Positions 46,758-55,910 of a stretch of DNA of 64,000 nucleotides are shown here, in pieces. The notes under the pieces are model-generated. The model searched no databases. It had not been told where the DNA came from and worked only from the letters and a program-made list of their open reading frames with translations. Location: NCBI GenBank assembly GCA_024752435.1, contig CP103020.1, positions 1,550,001 through 1,614,000 of the forward strand, given 5' to 3'. The position numbers and the translations under genes are program-made. Numbering within the stretch: the first letter of the stretch is position 1; every line of letters begins with the position of its first letter. The DNA comes from Allantophomopsis cytisporea (taxonomy: Eukaryota > Ascomycota > Leotiomycetes > Phacidiales > Phacidiaceae).

Positions 46758-49230
46758 CTCAAGAGGAATTATCTGGTAATGAGGGACGGACACTTGAAGG
46801 ATGAGATTTCTTGTCGGTCAATTTGTGCAGACAAGTGCAGTATATAATTAAGATTACTGCCACGCTTACTCGGAACCAAGACGCAACAAGTCGGCCTCTA
46901 AAATATCTCATGCCCAGCAGGAACGTGTGTTGGCTGCTACTCCGTGGAAGACTTCTTCCGCCGATTATGGGGCCAATGTCTGCGACTGATACTTCACAAT
47001 CACGACGGACTGCTTCCTCTACATGGAAGATGATACGCACTGGCATTGTTTTCTATTGCTCTGTATGGTGACGACACAGCTCCAGGCCCAGAAATGAGTC
47101 TGGAACTATGTAGAATGCTGACTGTGCCACACTTTTGCTTATATGACGCGACGACCGCATTCCTCGCCACTGGTCTACATATCGTTTTGTCTACTTGGCT
47201 TTTCCTCTATTGGATGTTATCACTGGGCAATCCGATGATTTTACCTAAAGTTTCGTAGCTCAGACGCCACACGAAGGTTTGGGGACGGCACAGATGAAAT
47301 AAATTGTGTTCCATTCCTGGAATATAGAACATCCGTATCTGCTCGCGTCTGTGTACAGACTATGAATAAGATCAGTATGAGAACTTGAAGTGCTATAGCG
47401 AAATCCAAAGTAACATGGATGTTACTAAATGTGAAATCTGGACTCGTAAATTACTTATATACGGGAGGCTCAACAACGGCATCATAATCTTGGAGACAAC
47501 CTGAACTGCTTAGGTGCCTAAGAAAAGCTACTATTCAGATAGGGAGTATGTTAACAGAAGAGTGCTCGATTTGATATAGTATGTTAATATTTTTTTTAGC
47601 CGGAATATCAACGAATCAATCGACCAATGATACCGTTCCCGTTACGCGTCAAGCTATCTATTAAGATGGAGAACTTTTACCCCGGTCAGTGACACTAAAA
47701 TGTCACTGCCCTCCAGTATACCGCCGCCGTAGCGACAATCATTTAACATGCATAATAAATTCTCATTGCTTGCAGACCTATCCTCTCCACACTCCGGATT
47801 ATCGACGAATGAACCCTGCTCATACACATCCGTTTTTTGTAAGATTCCCTGTCCTATTCTAATATCATGCTAAAATTATGCATTTGACATCTCATCTGAT
47901 TGGACTCGCCGGGTAGATCTGTAGAATATGTGAAGACTGAGGGGTCATCACACCACTCCGACGAATCATTCTCTAATATCTAATCATTCTCCATTATTGA
48001 ATGCTCGTGCATCAGTTCTAGATAAGAGAGCCGACCCGGCTTCCCCGCGATGAATCTCCTGCCTACTTGAGACAGACTGTCCGCCTTCATTAGGAAAGAG
48101 TTTGGCGGTTCTGACAGTGCTCACGAAACCTTAGCACACGACATAAGAAGGTACCGTATAAGAGGAGGGACGCTAGTTCGCAATATATAAAATAAGTAGA
48201 CCGGGTGTAAATAATGTCTGTGTATAATGCCGATCCTCTACAGCACGAACTTCTTAATGCCGATAGCTTTTATACTGTGAGCATAGGCCTTTTTTATAAC
48301 TTAATTAAGCACTGTCTAATTTCTAACTAGATATAGTTTAGATCTCGACTAGTCGCAATAACATAAAAAATAGTTCGACTCTTTTAATAATCCTATTCAT
48401 AACCGGATCTAAAGTGTATATTGTTTATGAATCGAAATTTAGTTTATGATTAATTAACTTATTATATTAAAGGTATGTTTTAATTTTATATTTAATAGTG
48501 AGGGTATCTAACTAATTAAACTCTAGTATGAAAGTAGTTGTAAGATAGTTTATTTACTTTTTTTGTTACAGGGAGGAGAGTGAGATACCTATATAGTAGT
48601 AGGGTAATTAACCGATAATAGCCGAGGGAAAAAATTCCGCTCCTAGTATAAACAGAGCAAATAACATAAACAGTACAAATAATACAACCGCCTTTTACAC
48701 CTCTAATTTCTTAATTCTGATCACTTTTTATCGTGGACTCACCCTACTTTTTACAGTAGATCCACTTTTATGTTACACTGCGAATTACCCACCCATAAGA
48801 CGACACATGGCTTGGGGAAATCTACGGCTCTTCGATTTGGGCAGGCGTCGTCAATAGTAAAAAGTTCACAGATTTTCAAGTCAAGATGTGGATAATCGTG
48901 AAGTTATATGATATTGAACAACAACTGCAAGTACACGTCAGGTCGTTGATAATCTGCAAATAATCTTTGTTTGAAAAGCTGACTACATAAAATATGCCAC
49001 CTTGCGAAAAACTTCCTTGCTACCTGAGAATCGTGAGATACCATGCTGCAGCATGATACCCCGCCGAAGAGAAAGTCGAGGTCAAGGTGAGTACAAAAAT
49101 GAGCAAAAGGATGTTTAGGAAAAGAAGTGCCATCATACATATCTCCTACGCATTGCAGGCATCCGAATCGAATGCACGATGTGTTGGATACAACATCACA
49201 ATGTAGTCACAATTAAAGTTGACTGAAGAA
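46758..49230. other. 2.5-kb gene-free, partly very AT-rich stretch
   Basis: The first part is the promoter side of the Zn2Cys6 gene. From about 48200 to 48760 the sequence is extremely AT-rich (TTAATTAACTTATTATATTAAA and similar), with TA-rich words that look like decayed repeat DNA. No transposon protein, terminal repeat or gene is seen. Confidence 0.5.
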
Positions 49231-49765
49231 CTATTTCTTCTCTGGCTCAATGACAGCAGCTTCAGCGGAACGCTTGTCCTTGTAGATGTACTCTGGCTCA
49301 GCTATGGTAGGCTCGGCCTCAGCAGAGCGCTTGTCCTTGTAGATGTACTCTGGCTCGGCAACGGCTCTCTTGTCTTTGTAGATGTACTCTGGCTCGGCAA
49401 CGGCTCTCTTGTCCTTGTAGATGTACTCTGGCTCGGCAACGGCTCTCTTGTCCTTGTAGATGTACTCTGGCTCGGCAACGGCTCTCTTGTCCTTGTAGAT
49501 GTACTCTGGCTCGGCAACGGCTCTCTTGTCTTTGTAGATGTACTCTGGCTCGGCAACGGCTCTCTTGTCTTTGTAGATGTACTCGGGTTCGGCAACGGCT
49601 CTCTTGTCTTTGTAGATGTACTCTGGCTCGGCAACAGCGCGATCGTTAACTGATTTAAATGTCAGCGCGGCTCCTATAGCTATACTGTTACAACTTACAT
49701 GCAACAGGAATAGCCGATACAGCCAAGACGTGCACGAGTGCAGTAGTGATGATTGAGGCGCGCAT
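49231..49765 (-). CDS. RiPP-type precursor: secreted repeat peptide with nine Kex2-bounded units (dikaritin-like)
   Basis: Two exons (49765-49699 and 49649-49231) join in phase across a 49-bp intron to 161 residues. A signal peptide (MRASIITTALVHVLAVSAIP, then VA) is followed by nine units. Eight are AVAEPEYIYKDKR. The one nearest the C-terminus carries an insert (SAEAEPTIAEPEYIYKDKR). The tail is SAEAAVIEPEKK. Each unit ends in Lys-Arg, a Kex2 site, so Golgi cleavage would release short peptides with an invariant EYIYKD segment. In ustiloxin, phomopsin and asperipin precursors similar KR-bounded repeats are cut out and the core Tyr is cyclised by UstYa proteins. Three UstYa-type genes lie within 12 kb, which is the main support. 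The core boundaries are not known from sequence. A non-cyclised Kex2-processed secreted peptide is the alternative. Confidence 0.85.
49270..49638. repeat. 39-bp tandem repeat array (nine units) inside the precursor gene
   Basis: The array is nine 39-bp units plus an 18-bp insertion in the unit nearest the stop codon, 369 bp in total. Units differ by only a few silent changes: TCTT/TCCT in the Asp codon, and GGTTCGG in one unit. The near-identity implies recent slippage or homogenisation. Confidence 0.97.
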
Positions 49766-50572
49766 TTTGAGATGTTATAAAGAAGAGATGAAGATGTCAA
49801 TGAATGATGATTTAGGTTAAGAGCTTGAGAAAGAAACTGATGTATTGCAAAAAGTCGAAATGAAAGTGATATATATATCTTCTTCCAAGCGAGTTCGACA
49901 TCTTACCTTTCGGCAAAATCGATGAAAAATTACCCCTAGCTACTATCAGTCTTACCTATCGTTGTCGGATAATTCCAGCAGTACGTTCCATTTTTCATTT
50001 TACTCCATCTCCCCCAGTTCTCGATCTCTTAATTCATGATAGGCAGTCATTTAGCACGGTAATGTAAGCTGGAATTCCGGTATACAAGCTTGATTGTTGG
50101 TGTAGGACACTCAAATTGGCTATGGTTTCCGCGGATATTACTCTGCCACTTACATCCAGTGGCAATCAATCAAACTTAGTTCCTTCTCAGAAGTTTGTAG
50201 AGGTGATATTCGTGTACTTCGTCAATTTACCGATGATTTGCCTACAGCCGTGGCGCGATTATGGTTAACAACACTTCGTCTTTATTCTTTGATGATAAAA
50301 GGAATAGCTAGTGCGTTACCCGTGTGAAATATGTTCCTTAGGAACTGTTTCCTAGTATGTAGTTCATCTTCTTTACTGGATTACAAAATCTAGGCTATGT
50401 ACATTACCGTATAGGAGTTTAGAGACAGTCGCGGAATTTTGCGGTAAGCGGCTATAGTGTACAATCTAGAGAACAACTTTACTTCCTTCTACATCAACTT
50501 CAGAACTGAGCAATCTTACTTTTATTTAGAATCTGATAATTTTGAACGCTATCAATTTTGGCTTTTAAAAAT
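49766..50572. promoter_or_regulatory. Divergent promoter between precursor gene and first UstYa gene
   Basis: 807 bp separate the two start codons, which point away from each other, an arrangement suited to co-regulation. A TATATATATC string (49870-49879) lies about 105 bp upstream of the precursor ATG. No binding site was identified. Confidence 0.5.
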
Positions 50573-51523
50573 ATGTCTGACATCGAATTCGAATCAGAAG
50601 AGGGCTCAGACTCTCATCTAATTTACAAAGATGAACGATCCACAGGAATGAAAAGATGCCGACGACGTAACGCTCCGCTTAAAGCTTGGCAAATTACTCA
50701 ACAATTTATCAAATATGTTTGGTATCTCAATGTTATGGTATCTTCAAGTCTCGCATTGCATTATGCCTACTCTCTATTCCAAGGATACCAGCATGGGGCA
50801 ACTCATACATCTCAATTCTCATTGGGCATCGGCGAAGACGTCAATGGCATTATCCCAAAATGTATGCTTCGCTTCATTCTTGATAATATGAAACACCATA
50901 TACTGACATAGTGAGAAGTCTCTAAAGTCCCGGTTACATTCTGGAACTCTTCCGAATTTTCGTACTTATCAGCTACCAATCTAAAAGAACAATTAGCGGT
51001 CCAAAAATCATGGAAGTCTCTACATCCAGGTAAATATCTGTCAAAAGCGCCTCCATCCTCAAGGATATGAAGTTTTCTCACATCTTGCTCCTTTAGAAAG
51101 TTCGTCACATATAAAGATAGAACCCGAAGATCTTCATGATCCACCGAATCCGTTTCATGATCCAAATACTGGAGACGATTACCTCGGTATCGCAGTCTTT
51201 CACCAGATACACTGCCTTGTGGGTTTTGACTATCTATACTAGGATTTGTTGGAGCTGATTTAGTTACTCAGAATGCCGTCTCTAAGACTCTTACACAAGT
51301 TCTTCATGGAGATCCTCTGGAAGAAACGTTGATGCACGTTGATCACTGTATTGAATACTTGAGAGTTGCTCTGCTCTGTCATGCAGATACCACATTAGAA
51401 GGTGGTGAGTTCACAGACGGTATTCACCTGGCTCAGGGAATGGGGACGGCTCATATATGCAAGAATTGGGATGAGTTGTTTACTTGGACGAATAGTCACG
51501 CTTTGCCTGAGCCAGTCATGTAA
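50573..51523 (+). CDS. UstYa-family (DUF3328) oxidative cyclisation candidate A
   Basis: Four exons can be joined: 50573-50861, 50928-51029, about 51073 (or 51064) to 51216, and about 51270-51523. The N-terminus is acidic. A membrane helix follows (VWYLNVMVSSSLALHYAYSL), as in all UstYa proteins. The two family motifs are intact: HQIHCLNAVSKTL (exon 3/4 join) and HVDHCIEYLRVALLCHADTT. WKSLHP precedes them as in relatives. UstYa proteins oxidise the core Tyr side chains and close ether or C-C links in dikaritins, and act in the secretory pathway. The gene stands head-to-head with the precursor. The intron at 51030 is unusually short (34 or 43 bp), so that boundary is uncertain, but the frame on either side is clear. 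Confidence 0.8.
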
Positions 51524-52022
51524 TAAAGAACTCAGATAGCTCGCAAATTCATGTGCTACAGAGGACTATACCACTTAGCTCAGCCCTGTAACTTTTACTC
51601 CTTGAAAGCAAAGTATAAGCTTGTGGGTGTTTGCAATCAGGTCTTCCGCCGCCAATTGGATTGTCAAATTTATCCTGCAGGCAGGTCATTGGTAGTTCCT
51701 TTTTATTTCATTTCTCATTTACGTTAAACTATCGACACAGAACACACTATATAGATAGTGAATATTCTTTTCGCTTTCTTTTGTTACTTTCCACTAATCA
51801 CACTCGACATAGAATAGACTACTAGTGGTCTTCTTATTGAAACAGGCTCATATGAAAAGGCAAATTGTATTTATCTGACAGCTATTACTGAAACTTCATA
51901 AACAAATTTCTATTCCTCCTGCATAACAGGCAAACGAGTGATCATGATTTTGTCACATAAAATCATTGAATAAAAACAACAAAACAGCATCCTCCTTCAA
52001 AGAACAGTCCCCGTAGATTCTG
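51524..52022. other. Convergent intergenic region
   Basis: Between the stop codons of two UstYa-type genes. No feature seen. Confidence 0.5.
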
Positions 52023-52799
52023 CTAAGATCGATGAGTCCCAATAGCTCTAAGAGGTCGAACGCAGGACACTTCCCCGTTGAAATGAACTTCATTTTGATC
52101 CTTTCTTGCGTTGCCGGTTAAAAGCTTGATGCAGTGTTGTGTATGCTGGCCACTCAACAAATTCTTGGGGAAGGCAAGGGTGTCATTCGAAAGAGCGGCA
52201 GACATGGCACGTATCGACATCTTGCAATGCGTCTCGTGATAAGCAAGATTTGCATACACAAAACTAGGGAGCTCCCATTGCTTCTGAAGCATAGATTGTG
52301 GCATGGGCTGAGTACTCTCCGCATCGAGGTACCATTCAAAATCGGGTATGCTCAGAAATTCTTCTCGAAGGGTGTCGTCGGAGCAGACTCGAGGAACCCA
52401 GCCCGGATGTACAAGATCAAAAACACAATCGTGAGCAATCTTGGACTCGATAGTGTCTTCGTCGCCGCAGGTAAGAGGCATCAATTCCAATTCGTCAGTC
52501 AGTCCATTTGTGTTTTTGCCCATGTCATGCTCGTACGAATTCGGATGTGTGTGATCAGTGTGAGAATCTTCCTGATGGGTAGAGGTGCTTTGCCTTGACA
52601 TATGTAGGACTTTTTGAATTCGCAGACCAAGGAAGATATTTGTGGCAATAATTATGGCAAAAGCTGCAACGTAGAAGAAGATAGTCTGCAATCGATATGG
52701 TTTCTCCCGTTTAGACCATCTTGGCTCTGGGGCTCCTTCAATTTCTTCCTTGTGTGGGAGGAAATTGATAGTTTCCTGAGAAGAAGAAGCGTCGCTCAT
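52023..52799 (-). CDS. UstYa-like (DUF3328) protein B, divergent subtype
   Basis: A single exon of 258 residues starts at MSDASSSQET. The frame is open 29 codons further upstream. A basic/proline region precedes one membrane helix (IFFYVAAFAIIIATNIFLGL). The luminal part has CVFDLVHPGWVPRVCSDD and FEWYLDAESTQPMP, followed by two His-Cys motifs, YHETHCKMSIRAM and GQHTQHCIKLL. These match the HxxHC pair of UstYa proteins, but the surrounding sequence is of the divergent branch with an extra Cys-rich block before them. It also lacks the LNxIR segment. Its role is inferred from motifs and location: a second oxidase or cyclase, or an accessory, for the same peptide. Unlike A and C it has no intron. 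Confidence 0.78.
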   Translation of the reverse strand: MSDASSSQETINFLPHKEEIEGAPEPRWSKREKPYRLQTIFFYVAAFAIIIATNIFLGLRIQKVLHMSRQSTSTHQEDSHTDHTHPNSYEHDMGKNTNGLTDELELMPLTCGDEDTIESKIAHDCVFDLVHPGWVPRVCSDDTLREEFLSIPDFEWYLDAESTQPMPQSMLQKQWELPSFVYANLAYHETHCKMSIRAMSAALSNDTLAFPKNLLSGQHTQHCIKLLTGNARKDQNEVHFNGEVSCVRPLRAIGTHRS

Positions 52800-53446
52800 G
52801 GTTGTTAGTCTCCAATTCCGAGTACTTGGCATAAGAGATCTTGTCGAGAACAAACAATAAAAATTTCTGATGTAGGATTTTATCAAATATCGAGGGTTTC
52901 GTCGATCTATAACCGGGTATCTACGTATTCAATAATGCTAGACATTAGAATAAGCTTCCACTCTTGTACTGTTTAACCAAACCATTCACTTCGGCTCTAT
53001 TATCCGGGAAGAAAGATAGATCGATTTTTCCTCGGTAACCAACAAGTTCTTCAAAAATGCGATATTTTGATTACTCACAAGCTGTTGTGCCGACTTAACC
53101 ATCCTCCCGGAGAATATAATCTACCAAAGAACCGAAATAGGAGATTAAATATACTGCGTAAGGTTCCCGCCAGATAGGCAAATTAGAAGTAACACGTTGC
53201 CAACCTCTTCTTGAAGCAGAAGCTATGGTAAATTTAATATTGAGAGATAATTATTCTTAAACAGTTGTCAATTCTGGTTGATACAAAAATTTCCAAATTT
53301 TGTGTAATTTTATGTTAAGAAGTGTAGATGCCGGTCAGATGATTAACTGTTCTGTACTGTTTGGGTGTGAGATTTTATGGTAGCCTACTCGAAAACAAGT
53401 CTTATGTTGGCTAATCTAACGTAGAGACAAAACAAAAAACAAATAA
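52800..53446. other. Intergenic
   Basis: Promoter side of UstYa-like B and 3' flank of the MFS gene. AT-rich, with no other feature. Confidence 0.5.
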
Positions 53447-55387
53447 TCACTTCATCCTCCTATTCTTAACCCGAACCGTACATACTGATGCAATCAGCAT
53501 GAGGATACAGCTACCGCTAAGAATCCATCTAATTCCCATCATTGGTACCCCATTTGTCCGCTCGTTCACAAATGTGAAGGCAAGTGTACAACCAAACATA
53601 GCAAATATTTGTGGTACAGCGATGGAGATATTGTTGATACCAATGACAGTACCTGTGTCATTGCTTCCTCCCTTCCAACTGCTGCCAACTCTATTTTCGA
53701 TAATCTCAAGATTAATGAGCAAAAAAGGAATCCATGTCATGGCACCACCAAAGATTCCTGTGACACCCATCAAGATAATCATGATAGTGCTGGAGTTTGT
53801 GCTCAAGATGCCAAAAATGGCCGCTAACGATAACAGCTGCGAAGTCAACCAGACGTTTCGGTAAGTGAGCCACGAAACTTTCTTAGTTGCCTTAAAAGGG
53901 CCTTTTTCTTCTGTGATAATTACCTCATCATACCCTTCAGTAGACACCCTTTCGAATAATCGGGTTAAGACAAGTATTGCAATCAAAGAGCCAATGGACT
54001 GAGACAAAAGCCCAAGAGATCCCCTCCGATAGCGAGAAGAGTGTTCGTGAACGTTGGATGGTATATAAACTCGTGCACTTCGAGCATCTAATTCTTCGAT
54101 ATCTGCCGAGATATCAGAAGTGCAACTGTAAAAGATTTTCAAAAACTTACGAGTTGTATTGATATAGCTGCAGAGAACACGTTATCAATTGTGCGGTAGG
54201 TACAGCTATAAGGTTCATACCTGCTGATATAGAGCATAAATGGAAACCATGAAAACCACGAAAAAAACTGCACAATCTGAATCCTGATTATCTCTGCCGA
54301 CATCAGGAATGGAGCGTTGCGTATCTGAGCAATGATTTCGAATACTATCCATCTGCGAGGCTTTCGGCTGCGTAATTGTGAAGGATGGTTAGGTGTCCCA
54401 AAGAGAGTGATGCTCAAAGACGAGATAATGATGAAAGATCCAAGAAGAGTGAGAGCATTAAGTTGTGTGTTGCCAAGAATCGGGATTGCTGTAGGCAGAT
54501 CGATATAGGAGAGCATATATGAATAGATATTTGCAGTATTGATCATTAAAGTAGCCAATGCATTCACTCTAGACTGTTGGTCTCTGCGACACTGGTCTAC
54601 CATGGTAGCACGAACTCCAACTTGAACGGCCTGCGCTGAAATATTGAGTGATAGAATCGAAAATGTTCCTAAGACTTGGGCTGTCCTACAAGTAGGTCCT
54701 GCAGCAAAACAGGATTTGTCCAGAAGGTGTGCCATATCAGGAACCCACGCCATCCCGAGTAGGGAAGCAGAGAGTCCAAGTCCACCGATTGCGATGAATG
54801 GTTTCCTCCTACCCCAACTAGAGCAATGTTTATCACTCCAGGCTCCGAATAATGGTTGGAGAACGACACCACATATTGGAGGAGCAAGCCAAATCGTACC
54901 CAACAATGTCGAACTCACACCAAGCGACAAGAGAAAATTCTTAACCAAAGATTAGCATGCTGGTATTAATTAGGGGTATGTTTGACTAACAGTGCCCTCA
55001 GCGAATTGTACAGAGAATGCCACTTGTAGACTAAACATATTGTCAGAAAAGAAGGATCATAAAATATCTAAAGATCATACCCTGCCAGGCCGAGAGTAAT
55101 CATTACAAGTTGGAGTATGCTCTTTGTCTGGATATCCTCCTCAGCGTCTATAATTAACCCAGCTCTTTGAAAGTTCATATTCTCCATATCGTAGCTCTCT
55201 GATGTACAAGCTCTTGTAGAAGGCGGGTCGCATAAAATATTTGGTGATTCTAGATGATGCGCTGCATATGTCAATGGACGATTCGTATGCTAGTTGGACA
55301 GAGGTATTTACCATTTGTAACATAGAAAGAAGTATCGGGATAAAGTATATCTGGAGGAGTGACATTCAGCATAACATTGCCCTTCAT
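53447..55387 (-). CDS. MFS transporter, SLC45/sucrose-transporter-like
   Basis: Six or so exons were joined from MKGNVMLNVTPPDILYPDTS to a stop at 53449-53447, giving about 600 residues. After a long hydrophilic N-terminus come twelve hydrophobic segments. FAEGTNFLLSLGVSSTLLG (helix 1-2) and PLFGAWSDKHCSSWGRRKPF are the SLC45/SUT landmarks, the latter being the loop 2-3 motif with the RxxGRRxPF pattern. The large central loop sits before LGLLSQSIGSLIAILVL. Fungal members include alpha-glucoside/sucrose carriers and uncharacterised exporters. Its position between UstYa and protease genes suggests export of the peptide product or uptake for its maturation, but that is inference. It stands head-to-head with the protease gene. 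Confidence 0.82.
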
Positions 55388-55910
55388 TTCGGAACCTGCG
55401 CTGCTATAATCTGATAGTTGCAAAGTAGTTCGTGTAAGAGGCTCTCGATCATTTCAGATCGAACACCAGCAAATTTGACAAAAGGTCTTGACGGACTGTG
55501 ATTAAAACAGCTTGAATTTTATGCAAGCATTTACAGGAATCTTTGGTATCTCATATACGTCGCGTGTTTTTCTCTTTTTATTAAAAAGTGATGGATGTAA
55601 GATTCGGAATTAGATTACCGTTATCTCTTACTCCCAAATTTAGCCTCATTATATTCTCAAACTTACCGACTCCCTGTCAGATTACCGCTTAACCACTATG
55701 GATACTACAATACTACACTTCTTTCATTTTGACACACTTTCAAGCTTACGACTTAGACGATCATTTCCACCATCATCTGAGAAACAACTCACATGATTTT
55801 TTGTTTGGAATTCTTGAGTTTGGCACTGCCAACTGTCCCAAATATCATCCAATTCATTTGCTCACCATTTCTTCTCGCCAAACAAGCTGGGCAATCTAGG
55901 AATTTCAGTG
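55388..55910. promoter_or_regulatory. Divergent promoter between MFS and subtilase genes
   Basis: 523 bp lie between the two start codons. No specific site is recognised. The head-to-head layout repeats that of the precursor and UstYa A. Confidence 0.5.

Noticed and set aside
46811..47258. Plus-strand ORFs as a gene divergent from the Zn2Cys6 gene
   Set aside because: No family features, no splice joins and no conserved-looking sequence. They lie in the promoter region.
49219..49653. 144-codon plus-strand ORF rich in LVDVLWLGNGS repeats
   Set aside because: It is the antisense shadow of the precursor's 39-bp repeats. The minus strand has the signal peptide, intron and KR sites.
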